From positions 2,251,378-2,315,377 of the forward strand of contig KN832874.1 in assembly GCA_000827325.1 (NCBI GenBank): a stretch of DNA of 64,000 nt. Direction: 5' to 3'. The DNA comes from Oidiodendron maius Zn. Lineage: Eukaryota; Ascomycota; Leotiomycetes; Myxotrichaceae. Position 1 is the first letter of the stretch, and every line of letters starts with the position of its first letter. Made by a program: the position numbers and the translations under genes. Below, in pieces: positions 1 to 10,348 of this stretch. Under the pieces are notes generated by a model. It did no database searches. It was given only the letters and a program-made list of their open reading frames with translations, and was not told the DNA's origin.

Positions 1-1980
1 TAAGTAGTAAAATAGCCTTCTACTTACCTTTAACTAAGGCTAGATATCCTTTAAAGAGTCCGAAGATATAGTAGAGACAAATTGTCTTAATAGACATATA
101 GGGCCTTTAACTACCTTGCTAGAGTTAACAGTCTTGTCTTGCTAAGAGTGACTTGATATGTCTGGCTGGACGTCTATTGTGTGAGCGATGTCTAACCAAA
201 ATTCAGCAGACGAGTCGTGCATGTCTATATTTCATGTTCTGCACAAGTGAAGGTTGTGCTTGAACTGATAAGAATGGTTGAGGGATGGCCACTGGGGACC
301 GCCTGACCTTATGTATTCAAGCTCCTTGGTCGGTGGGGTTGGATGCCGCATCAATTTGCCTTTAGCTGCATCCTGGACGGGTGTTGTAGCCCAGCCTCTC
401 AAGGCATCCCGGACATGATGCATTCCGTTGGGTGGACGCGACGGGGCTGTCCAATGCCCAAACCCCCCTGAAGACAATGCTCTGTTTGATGCAAGGATGC
501 ATGATGCTGGGCATCTGCTGCGCCTTGAAGGAGATTGTATGCTGTCATTCGTTCTTTCCTGTCATGATCAGAAGGCAGAAGTGTGGGTTCTGGTCCGTGA
601 TCATGCTGGTCGAATCAGCTGAGGCTACCAGACACCCCTGTCGTTGTCAGATAACCATAGATGGCGTTGGATATGCGGGGCTGAGAGACGTGGGTTCCGT
701 TGGGGTGATGGCCGCGAGACCCTACGACAAAAAAGGTACTGAATGCAAGGACCATTTCGATCCTCTAGGCGGCTGAAATGCACAGCGAAGACCTGTCTGT
801 TCCGTTTCTCACTGCTGACCCCAAAACCACGCAGGTTTATAGCCTGGGGATTCCAATAATGTTTGTTTCTGGGTCTCCTAGAAGTCTCGTCTTGTGTGTG
901 AACGAAGGACTAGAAAGAATAGTGTACCTTTCGATCGTCCAGCCTCTTCCCAATCGGCCAACTCTTGGATGAGCTTGGGTATCGTGCAAAAGCATGCGCC
1001 TGGGCTCGATTGCTACCATGCGCAGTCCTGATATAACCGCCCAGACCTCTCTCACAGCTCTTCGTCGCGACCACCAAACTCCTTTTCTTGGCCATCGCCG
1101 TCTCATGCAGGTGGTATCAGCTGAGATTCCGCCAACCTGTGGTCATTTGCCCGAGGTCTAAACCACTCCTAGTGACCACTTCCTGAATTGACAGGCGCCT
1201 TCCATTCCGTAATGTCCGCAAGTTGGCCCTGCGGAAACACAAATTCGCCCCAAAGTTTGCCGTCCCTGCTTAGGATTCGTGCTCACACCACCCACCAGCT
1301 TCATACACGTTGGCATTCTACCAATGATGGGAGAGAAGGTTGACAGCCACCATGCCCTCTCTTACCAACAGAGTTATCAGATTCAAACCCAGGCACTTGA
1401 CAAGTATTGGTCCTCCTAGTGCTGTAAAGGCCACGCCCGTATCTCTTGGGTATCCCTCCCCTCTCCTTTCAGAAAGCATGCCTGAGCCACCGGAACCCAC
1501 CATAATATGCTGTCACCCTTGCGTACGCATACTAGTGTGCCATCAGCATTCGTGGCAGTAGGCGCTCGCAATCTATTCAGCTGAGCTTCCCAGCATGCCC
1601 TGTTGGTATGCTTCTCGATCTGCTGAACTTTTATCGTGCCCATCGTCCGTCGATCGCGTCGAGATAATCATAGTCGCGACCTGATTATAGAGATTAGTCG
1701 TGACCTCAGAATATCGTCGATCATGAGCTCCGAAATATCCTTTTTTCCAGCTTGGCAAGAGGTTTTGTGACGATGATGAACAAGCGTCACGGGATATTTG
1801 ATCGGCGTGTGACCAAGGCATCAGTTCGCTTCGCTCCAGGGTACCCTACGGAGGTACATTCGACCTTTCAAACCTTCACCTCCCTCTGTCCCCACTCAGT
1901 CACTCTGGCTCCGGCTCCTCACCTGCCCGCGTCTGTATACCGACAGTGCCCTCCTCTCTCTCCAATCAACCAGCCGCTCT
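1..1980. other. No recognisable gene
   Basis: Only short unrelated reading frames occur here, with no recognisable domain, splice pattern or codon bias. The first 130 bases are AT-rich and repeat-like. Around 1911-1960 a stretch of about 48 bases resembles 5515-5563 with many C/T and G/A differences, so part of this region may be an old repeat. I see no RNA gene. Confidence 0.5.
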
Positions 1981-2832
1981 TCAATTGGCCGCAAGGAGCC
2001 TTGACCATATCTCCACGGCGACAGGTCTGAGATTTCCAACTGATACGCAAGAGCCAGTAACCCCACTTGCCTCACGCCATGCTTCGGCTGATTGTGTAGA
2101 AGTGAAGAAATTAACGTTAGGACACCAGTCTTCACAAATGGCATTATGGCTTTGTACGTCACATAGAAAGACAAAGTGCTTATCGTCCTCAGAAATGCCA
2201 TCAACGAATTCCAAGAGAATATTTTCGCCGCTATAGGGATCCTTGGAGTGGGATGCTCCGGACGCCCGTAAGAATCCAAAGATCCCAATCACATCAAGTG
2301 CGCACCAGGCCCAGAGTTTTGAGCCGTCGATGGATAACCCGTGCATCGTCGGACGCAAGCTCAATCCAAGAGCGCCCACAATACAGCCATCGGGATCCAG
2401 TTGAATGTGACCACACCTCTGCAAATCCTCGATACTGCTCGTGATCCCGGCATCCACCCCTGCGGCGAGATGATCTACGGGAACCGGCCTGGCTGTTTGC
2501 AAAAGAATGCGGAAAGCGGATGCTTGAAGCTGTCTGGTGAGCAAGGACCCACAGTTGAGCACCGACAGACCTCGAAGAGCAGCTAGAATCTGCTCTTCGG
2601 TGGGCAGGTCAAATCGACACGACACTTGGTTGCTTAGCTCTGACGAGCGTCCCGTAACATCGAACCCGTCAATGAGGATGGTTGGAGAGCCATAGTCGCC
2701 AACGGTATCCTCGACGATATAATTAATATGGGTTTTGGCGAGACTATTCTTCAGTACGCTGCGTGCCGATTCAACTAGCGGACAATCAGGGATCGAGAGG
2801 AGCCGGATTCGAAGGGGCTTGCTTTGAGCCAT
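1981..2832 (-). CDS. Organomercurial lyase (MerB-like) with N-terminal thioredoxin-like domain
   Basis: Intronless, 283 residues. Residues about 7-90 resemble the small thioredoxin-fold proteins that accompany or are fused to MerB in actinobacteria: IPDCPLV with a single Cys17, then GSPTILIDGFD at 48-58. Residues about 95-275 are an alkylmercury-lyase domain: a helix-turn-helix-like segment, then WAWCALD (Cys177, Asp180) and DWCPNVNFF (Cys237). These correspond to the Cys-Asp-Cys set that MerB uses to protonolyse the carbon-mercury bond, releasing Hg(II) and the hydrocarbon. Fungal demethylases of this type are known, for example in Metarhizium. The protein has no signal peptide and is probably cytosolic. 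No mercuric reductase lies next to it in this window. Lack of introns and bacterial-like architecture suggest ancient transfer from bacteria (inference). The start ATG is the first in frame and directly precedes the thioredoxin-like strand. Confidence 0.85.
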   Translation of the reverse strand: MAQSKPLRIRLLSIPDCPLVESARSVLKNSLAKTHINYIVEDTVGDYGSPTILIDGFDVTGRSSELSNQVSCRFDLPTEEQILAALRGLSVLNCGSLLTRQLQASAFRILLQTARPVPVDHLAAGVDAGITSSIEDLQRCGHIQLDPDGCIVGALGLSLRPTMHGLSIDGSKLWAWCALDVIGIFGFLRASGASHSKDPYSGENILLEFVDGISEDDKHFVFLCDVQSHNAICEDWCPNVNFFTSTQSAEAWREASGVTGSCVSVGNLRPVAVEIWSRLLAAN

Positions 2833-3235
2833 CGTTAATCTAGATGAATGAGGTTTGACGGGCTGATTGTCTTAGGTGGCCTTGCACGTGATCGCTGCCT
2901 TAATTTCACCTAGCAGTTCCCAGCCCGGCTTTATTTTCCCGATCGTAGCTACAGGTCCCATTGTCCCGTTCCCTCACTTACCCACTTCCCATCTATTATT
3001 CCCTCCATTATCACCATGGTCTCCCCCAACGGCCCATAGTAGGGAATCAATATGTGTCGCGGCCTAGCACACTCCCGCTGTCGAGCAGGCGGTGTCTCGC
3101 CTTCATCTCGACGACTCCTGTATTGCTTGCGTTACATCTAATCGAACTCCCTCACTGTTGTCATGGAGCCGGCGACATGAGCGATGACCTCGCGATCACT
3201 GCCAGCATTCAATCGGGGAACGTACCTCCTTCCAT
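2833..3235. promoter_or_regulatory. 5' flank of the MerB-like gene
   Basis: About 400 bases between the start of the MerB-like gene and a Pth11-like relic. The part near 2930-3080 is pyrimidine-rich on the plus strand. No definite promoter element can be called and there is no credible gene. Confidence 0.35.
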
Positions 3236-3700
3236 CAGTGCCAATATCTGGCGGAGAGTCGCGACCGTCCAGCCAGGATAGCCATCATCTTTGTCGGAGC
3301 GCTCACAATCGTCACAGTCTTGCTGCGGGTTTATCTCACGATGGAGCGTGAGCCGTCTGGGCGTCGATGATGCATTTGCGGGCTTCTCTATGGTACGCAG
3401 CCCGAACTCCCCTGCATACTTAGGATACGGCTAATGTGGACCTAGCTCCTTCAAGTCGCCTTCATTGCTCTCGCCGGATTCCTCATCGACCTTGGAACGG
3501 GAAGACATCTCCAGTACATCGAATATGTGCTCACGCCAAGCCAAACCGAGAAGAGCGAAGTGTTGAACTTCTCCGCACACCTCATCTATACGACCGCTTT
3601 GTTCGTCTGCCGACTGTCCGGCCTCGCCTTTTATCGTCGGCTGTGCGAGCTCCATGAGACTCTCGAACTAGACGATATCCCTACCTCCCGACGACTTAAC
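3236..3700 (+). pseudogene. Pth11-like rhodopsin-domain protein fragment, frameshifted
   Basis: Three reading-frame blocks together look like the first half of a fungal seven-helix rhodopsin-domain (Pth11-like) integral membrane protein. The first block begins about YLAESRDRPARIAIIFVGAL and continues through one helix to RVYLT near 3340. A one-base frame change follows. Then comes RLGVDDAFAGFSM with the family's Asp-Asp pair. After a likely short intron, the segment ending about 3690 contains helix 3 (LIYTTALFVCRLSGLAFYRR). No start codon is in frame with the first block and the C-terminal half is missing, so this is a relic. It runs directly into a pogo-transposase remnant. The order and spacing of the blocks make the assignment fairly secure; any function is lost. 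Confidence 0.6.
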
Positions 3701-3739
3701 AACGCACACGCCGAGTGGTTAGACACGGGGAATAGAGAG

Positions 3740-3960
3740 GGGTGCGCTAATTGGCTAGGGAGCCTGGGATTGGGAAGTCAAGCCTGCAAGACAGGATTAA
3801 AGGGGCAAAACCGAAGGCAGTTGAGGCTCTGGCACGGCAAAAGCTTACAGTTTTGGAAGAGCTTGCCTTGAAGGATTGGTGTAACAATTGGAAGCTTGGG
3901 GGTTTCCTGCGAGGATCGAGGCATTACGTCGAATGGCTACAGATATGCTTGCATCAGTAG
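3740..3960 (+). mobile_element. Pogo-type transposase N-terminal fragment
   Basis: The translation contains KSSLQDRIKGAKP followed by LTVLEELALKDWC, the end of an HTH_psq domain and the start of a CENP-B-type HTH domain as in fungal pogo/Fot1 transposases. Near 3930, in another frame, comes MATDMLAS, a conserved helix of that domain, so a frameshift separates the two. There is no DDE catalytic domain. It abuts the Pth11-like relic, suggesting insertion or recombination there. Confidence 0.6.
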
Positions 3961-4099
3961 ATTGATTCCTACACAGCCAAAGGTGGAAGTTCCATTTGGT
4001 TTCTACTCGGCTGGCATCCTCAAAGACGTCATGTGACCATGTCCATGTGACTAATTCTAAGCCTATCACACCTGACTTGGCATTGTCCACAGCAATGCC

Positions 4100-4395
4100 A
4101 TTCACGTCTTGCCCAATCCAACAAGCACCAACAGCGCGATGTTCATTACTGCAATGATCAGCCATATTAGCACTGCAGAAATAGCGGTAATCCAATGATT
4201 TCTCATCTTCACACTGCTACCATCCAATGTGCCGACGGTTTATGTATTTGTCGCGGCAAGTGATGTAAATCAACGGCGCAGACAAAAACGGCAGGATGAC
4301 ACTCAATGCAGTCTAAGTGCCATTAAGCGCGGTACTCAAGCCATCCCGACCCACTGCAGCAGCAATGATGATGTCGGCAATGTTCAGGGGTGTTT
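4100..4395 (-). pseudogene. NRAMP divalent-metal transporter C-terminal fragment
   Basis: On the minus strand the text reads DIIIAAAVGRDGLSTALNGT, a TAG stop, then TALSVILPFLSAPLIYITC. A frame change leads to NHWITAISAVLIWLIIAVMN and LLVLVGLGKT. This is the last two or three membrane segments of a fungal NRAMP/Smf-type proton-coupled metal transporter. The TAG sits where family members usually have Gln (CAG), so a C-to-T change would explain it. The N-terminal three quarters are not found. It is a dead fragment; with the nearby MerB-like gene it may hint at a former metal-handling segment (inference). Confidence 0.6.
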
Positions 4396-4654
4396 GAGCA
4401 ACCAGCAATGGAATAGGGAGTCCGGAGGTTGTAGGATGAGGTGTAGACTGAGTGGCTATCTCAGATAATTGGACGAGAGGAGGAAAGGCTGGGAGCTTCT
4501 CAATAACGCAGAAATGCCGAAATTTGTGCGCATTTTTGGAGCTGCAGAGGAAACCACGCAGACCGCTTACCAAATAGTCTCACCCACTTGGTGAGCTCGA
4601 CGGCCGTGGTGCAGTCCCATGCATGCTCCAGGAAGACAGGTCAGGTAGGCGATG

Positions 4655-4729
4655 TTTTTGGCAGATACGTTTTTGGCAGATAGGATTCTGGCAGGTACGA
4701 TTTCGGCAGGCACGTTTTCGGCAGTTACG
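4655..4729 (+). repeat. Five tandem copies of a 15-bp minisatellite
   Basis: Five contiguous 15-base units follow the pattern (t/a)ttt(t/c)ggcag(a/g/t)tacg with a few substitutions. The period of exactly 15 keeps a reading frame open on both strands (repeating Cys-Gln-Lys/Asn-Arg-type peptide on the minus strand), but no host gene is recognisable. Confidence 0.8.
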
Positions 4730-6215
4730 CCATCGCGTCAAGGTCCAGTGACAAATTCGCCGGGGTCTGCTCAGTTGGCGCACTCACAAGCATTTTCATA
4801 TGCTCTGGCGGGTGCTCGGGGTTTCAGGGCTCAGAACTCACTATCTTAAGTCATCAAGTGACGTGGCATCACTGCCTCAAATCAGGTACGGGTGTGGTTG
4901 TAAAATGAGCTTTCACCAGGCGCTAAGTAAAGCCGAGCCCAATTTTGTGGAGTTTCACGATTACCGGTTTCCACCCGTGAAATTTTATACGCCTTAGCCG
5001 TATAATATATAAAGTTCTCTTTATGCTACAATTAAATAATTGTTATATATCCTGCTAAAATTTTGGGTTGTACAAAGGTTATTGAGGAAGAAAATAGAAA
5101 TATTTAGATCCGTAAGAGTTTCGGTATGCAGCGCTTATTGCTCAATTAATTAGCTAATTAACAAGATCTAAAGGAGAGAACGTACAGTAAAGGCAGGGAG
5201 CACACTACGTTAGGTACGAAGCTGAATAGCCATAAATGTGTCCTCACTTTGTTCGTAGGGATTTTTATGACTTTCGCTTCGCAGGGATGGGGGTTAGCCC
5301 GCAGAACCGCTTCGGGTAAGACGAAAACGAGCGACCTGATTTTGGACCACAGAAACCCCTATCCAGTCCACGTTGAGTTTAACTTTTTTGTTGCACATCG
5401 TGGTCGCGTCACTAAATTAGCCACCCCCGGCCATCGCGTCGTTCGCGCTGATGCACACGATTAGTCTGCATGCGGTAAAGGACCACACCGAGTCAAATTT
5501 TACAGTGCTTTGGTTCCGGCTCCTCATTAGCCTGCATCCGGATACCGACTGTGTCCTCCTGCGGCAGAGGTCTCTGCACGCTCGTATCTCTTTGGCGCCT
5601 CCTCGGTCAGCGTCCGTACGTGGACACATCGTCATGAGTCCTGGCTCTATCAGCTTACCGGTACTGATTGTTAAGTTATGATTCCCGAGTTTGGAACCCC
5701 GGCACTGGGTAGATGGCCTACTACTTGCTGCATTTTCTTTGCGCTCCAAAGATAATTAGAAGAGAAATAGGTTTACTCCACACCCCTTCCAGACTTGCAA
5801 CTAGTAAAAATCACCTAAAGCTGTCCTTCCAATTGTATTAGTTGGTCTAAAGAACTAAGACAAGTCCTTCTGCAGTAAATCCCGTAGATACACAGAAGTT
5901 GTTATATCTCGCGTTTTCGAAACTTTTCGGACTCATTTCTGGCTTTACGAAAATCGTCGGAACTTTTGCAGTTCATGATCACTGCAGGCGAATTTTAATG
6001 GCTGGACCTTGAAGCCCTTAGGCGTGCGGCCAATATTAATGCCATACTGTATTTAAGGATGGCCTTGGCCATTGGGCTTTATATCGGGGTGGTGTTGCGT
6101 GTTGAAAATTGGGGTGATGGTTCGTACAGTGGTGGGCAGCGCTGCACTACAGGGTGGTGAATTCCTTACGGGCACAGCTGCCGTTGCGCTTCTATTCTTG
6201 CCTCGACTCAGGCGG
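4730..6215. other. No recognisable gene
   Basis: Intergenic sequence with AT-rich patches (about 4990-5160 and 5760-5900). Around 5515-5563 it resembles 1911-1960. Nothing here has a domain, a splice pattern or RNA structure I can support. Confidence 0.45.
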
Positions 6216-8765
6216 CTAATGGTCCAGATATTCATTCGTTACAGGATCCACTTGCTTTCGTGCCGCAGGAACCAGATTAAGATAGACCGGAAATATAGCA
6301 CCTAATGAGAAGAGCGCCACGACCACCGAAAAGGCATACCTGCTTCCATGATGCTCGGAAACAATCGCTTGGATGATGGAAAATGACCCACCGGCCATTG
6401 CCATTGTCATTATTGAGGCGGCAGTCTTTATGTGCTCGCCTATACCTCGAAGGGAGATCGTAAACGTAATAGAGAAGACCCCGCCGTTAAATAAGAAGAG
6501 TAAGAGACCCATAGTGATCCCTGTATAGCCAGTGGTCGTTAAGGTAAGGATGGAGAACAAAATCATGCCTAAATATAATCCAAAAAGGACATATCGAGGT
6601 TTGAAGAATATCTGGGCAGATGCGGCGAGGAAGCTGCCAATGGCGAAAAGAGCGTGTCCTATATCGAGGAAGACAAAGGCTTGAGGATCAGGACTAATAG
6701 TAGAAAGCATATGAATTAGTAAAATAGTTAATAGGAAACGCATTGATTTATCTTCCGGATGGACTTACGTAGCCTCGTTATATGCAACCAGAGAACGAAA
6801 CTGGGTTTGAAGGCCTTCTTGGCCACCAATATTGCAAAACTGAGATAGGACACCAAGTATCAGGGTAACCCACACCACACGGATACCATAAATAGTGTTA
6901 CAATAGCCTTCTTGACGGTGGTTTGCAAACTCATTATTATTGACCTCCGGGAGGGGCAAGAAGTTGTAGGCGACTGCTACAAGAATTGCAACAATCGTCA
7001 TTACTAGGTAAGTCCATTGGGCCCTTATTAGACCAGGAGCGTCATTGACATATTTGTTTACGACTTGCTGAGCAACAATTGGGGAGATAACTCCACCAAT
7101 AGCCTGGACACCCTTAGCGATATTAAGTCGTACTTCAGAATAATTTGGCGGCCCACACAGCGTAATGAACAGGTCCAAGGACGTCTCCGCCACGGATAGG
7201 CCCAGCCCGACAATGAAATTAGCGACCAGAAACGCCGGTAAGGAGACCAGAATAGACGCCGGCCAGAACACTAGTGTCCCACATGAATAGATAGAGAGTC
7301 CAGTGACGAGCGTTGCCTTAAAACCCCATCGCTTCAAAACTGGCCTTGCCACCAAGATAGGCCCAAACGCATAAGCACCAAAATATGACGCGTGGAGTCC
7401 TGAGCATACTATTTGCGTTAAGCCAGCGGTCCGCCGAAATTGCTCATTGAGGACATTGATAAAGCCATAAGCAAAGCCCGAGAGGAAGAAGACAACACAC
7501 ATAACTATCACCGGAGCTAAGCATTCTTTGCCGCTCATCTGTAGCATGCTTTTTGGATGTATGAGTGCAACGAAGTCAAAGAGAGGTGCTTGACTAGTAG
7601 TCCTTCTAGGCCCGCGTTGAGGAGCGCCCGAATGTTGGTCTTCTGATATTGCGGACGATAGTGTTACATCTGTTTCCGGTGTAAATAAGCCCCGGGTATC
7701 ACGATTGATGTCTCGAGTCTCTATATCCGCCTGGGCAGTAGTACAAGCGGGCGACGCGAATTGCGGCGGACAGGTGGAGCCACTAGTAGTCGGGTCTTTA
7801 TTTCTCAATCCACTTGTCACTTTTGGCAGGACTAGAGATGGGAGTACTTTGGCCACAAGCGGTTTTATGAATGGAACGCAGCCGACCATAATACCCAAAT
7901 TAAGCTCAACCGCAGACCATAGAAAGACGTAGGCATCGTAATCTATAGTCTATTAATAGTAAAAACAAACAATGGATTTGGAAGCATACATGACAGATCA
8001 TGGACGCCAGGAGGATTAAGTTGGGTGACCCTAGCGATGGCCACGTGTAATATACTCACTGTACGGATGACACTAATAATAGTAACAAAGAGACCTGTCC
8101 CAAAGGTGATGAGTAAAATAATTTTCTGCCGTACAGGAAGTCGCACGCGCCATAGGGACGGTAGTGGCAGGAAGAAGATTGCAAAGTCAGTGATGATATT
8201 AACCGGAGTGGTCGAGATAAAGAAGGCGACAATATCAATGCAGTTCGCGCCTGGTGGAGCGGAAACTCGGAAGGCAGCAGAGATAGGAACGCATTGGGCG
8301 ATGCTAACTACAGTCAAGACTAGTCCGACTATATTGACAAATCCGAGCGTGAGGCAGGTTCCTATCCTAAATAGGTATTGACCTGAACTTAGAGTGAGGT
8401 AAAAGACAAGGATAGACGATTTTATGGCCGTTAATGCGGGAAACTCGAATTCAATCAGATATCTAAGAGTTAAAGATTGCAGGGTGATGTACATAGAGCA
8501 CGGTGAAAACATATTCAGTCTTAGCAAGAGGCACTTTCCACTCCGGAAGGACTCCTTCTCGTAGGCCAATTCCCTTGGTAGTGGCAAACATAATGACCGC
8601 TGAGAGACTGCACGTAAGCGCCCACCCGACGAGCATCAGGTAGTCAGATAGCGTGATTCTATGTGCCACCAAAAGCCGAGATATCAAGCGGAGAGCCACG
8701 AAGATAGTCGCGACCGCAAGGAAGACAATCGGAGTCACGAGAGTGGCCAGAACGAACTGGTCCAT
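6216..8765 (-). CDS. Pth11-like rhodopsin domain fused in frame to an FHS-type MFS sugar transporter
   Basis: Four exons (8765-8493, 8443-7990, 7942-6769, 6693-6216) with introns of 49, 47 and 75 bp give 792 codons plus stop with no internal stop. Residues 1 to about 283 are a seven-helix fungal rhodopsin-domain protein: LSDYLMLVGWAL, FPALTAIKSSILVFYLTL and, as helix 7, DAYVFLWSAVELNLGIMVG. A polar linker of about 95 residues follows. From about residue 377 to the end is a fucose/glucose:H+ symporter-type MFS transporter: FFLSGFAYGFINVLNEQF, LHASYFGAYAFGP and RLNIAKGVQAIGGVISP. Both parts belong in a membrane, giving about 19 predicted helices. If translated as one chain it would couple a receptor-like module to a sugar porter. 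The alternative is two adjacent genes whose intervening stop was lost, with MFS translation from Met near residues 374-377. Splice and frame evidence is strong; function is inferred. Confidence 0.75.
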
Positions 8766-9069
8766 CTTGCCCAGTCAATGCATGGCATCCCAGGTGGCAA
8801 AATCAGTGTTGAAAAGGCCAATAAATGCATGAGAAGGCCTTTCTGAGGTGGTTCTATGGGGATTAAGAACACTTGGCGTATGCCTTTGAGCGGCGCGAAC
8901 TCCTGAAACTGGGGAAAGAATTTCAAGGCGCTAAGCCCGTACTAGCCCGACACACTGACAGCGCGGTAAGATGTCAGCCCCTAAACTTATTTGCTTATTG
9001 GGAGGGACTCAGCTAAACCGCTGCCGCCTTTCTGCTTAAAAATCATGGACTAAGCGCACCTGCGCCACA
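8766..9069. promoter_or_regulatory. Upstream flank of the rhodopsin-MFS gene
   Basis: About 300 bases between the rhodopsin-MFS start and the intradiol dioxygenase relic. No clear TATA element or binding site is identified, and no gene is seen. Confidence 0.3.
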
Positions 9070-9573
9070 GAACTGTTTTCCGTGTGATGGCAGACGGACT
9101 CAACTGGCCATTACGACACCCAGTACGAAGATAAAAAGGTCCCCGAAGGCAGAGGTATCGTCAAGAGCGACAAGAATGGTGTATTTTGGTTCAAAGCCGT
9201 CCCGTATCCTATCCCCATGACAGACCCGTTGGGAGACTGCTGCTCAAGCTGCATCGATACCCATATAGGCCGAGTCATATGCACTTCATGTTTGAGAAGG
9301 AAGGCAATGACAAGTTGATCAGGTAAGGGCTTGATTTCCTATTGTTACAGTGAGCAAGTGCTAATAAAGGCGCTTTTCAGAGCTTTATACCTTCGTGGCG
9401 ATCCATTCGAATCATCCGATGCCGTCTTTGGAGTCAAGAAGTCACTTTTAGTAGATCTTCATGAAGTCGATGATGAGATGACGCGGGCATATAGTGTGAA
9501 GGCCGGAACTAAACTTTTGAAGCATGATTTCGTGCTCGCGAGCGTCGAAGAGTCGAGAATATTGAGAGATTAG
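9070..9573 (+). pseudogene. Intradiol ring-cleavage dioxygenase, C-terminal fragment with frameshift
   Basis: The translation gives WQTDSTGHYDTQYEDKKVPE, then GRGIVKSDKNGVFWFKAVP, and after a frame change LLKLHRYPYRPSHMHFMFEK. An intron at 9323-9380 joins this to ALYLRGDPFESSDAVFGVKK and the end of the protein. These are hallmarks of fungal catechol or hydroxyquinol 1,2-dioxygenase. The Tyr and two His that bind non-haem Fe(III) are visible in YPYRPSHMHF. The gene is broken: the N-terminal half is missing, a TGA stop precedes WQTDS, and the frame shifts near 9232. In life the enzyme would cleave a catechol-type ring to a muconate or maleylacetate precursor. Its neighbour is a dienelactone hydrolase relic, which fits an aromatic degradation cluster. 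Confidence 0.75.
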
Positions 9574-10348
9574 AATATAATATAAGGCACGTGGAGCTTC
9601 AGGGATCAAGTACAAACTGTGGATTGATTGTGTTGCTAAGGCTAGAAGTTGAGTAATATGGTTAAACACTTTCTAGATATTGGATTATCCCTTCTTTGCG
9701 GAAGAATATAGTCTCATTACGTTTAGGTAGCAAAGGTCCTGAAAAATGGGGAATGGGTCTGAGATAATTTAGTTTCAGCGTCTCTCCATAGTTGCTATGA
9801 TCTCTGTCACTTATGAAGTAACACATGCTCTAATATATATCATGCTCCATCACTCCAATGGAAATTGACATGTCCACAGACGCAAAGCTTGTAACTTTAG
9901 CTCATAGTATTGAAGAGAAATTGAATTTCGTGTCGACACCCAATGATAGCTTCTCCGTCTATATATTTCTTTTTGTCTAGCTTTAGCAGTTAGATCGTGT
10001 ATATAATCACATTTGAGAGCTAGAAGGGCCAGACGAGAGATATATCTCACATTAACCAGATACGGTCACCATATTTCAAACGAAGGCGAATTAGGATGGG
10101 GGAGGTTAAGAAACGGGATAGCCGTAACAACACATCAACGACGTCAATATAAGTGCTGGCCGGTGATCAAAAGGTAGTGATGCTGCTCATGATAAGGAAG
10201 CTAACACAGCTCTAGAGGGATGACCACAGAGTTTAATGATATCACTCGCTAGAATTCTTTGAGAGTTACTATACGTTGGAAAGAAATCTCCGGTTTGGAA
10301 ATTGGGGATATCTGGCCAGACGCCATAGATACCTATCGCACCTGAGCA
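9574..10348. other. No recognisable gene
   Basis: The region between the dioxygenase and hydrolase relics is AT-rich with only short unrelated reading frames. Nothing is supported. Confidence 0.4.

Noticed and set aside
432-776. Open frames of 60-115 codons in the first 1.8 kb
   Set aside because: Overlapping frames on both strands with no motif, bias or splice logic; random expectation at this GC content.
4655-4729. CRISPR-like array
   Set aside because: Units are contiguous with no spacers, and the genome is eukaryotic; it is a minisatellite.
8025-8381. 118-codon plus-strand frame
   Set aside because: Antisense shadow of the second exon of the rhodopsin-MFS gene.
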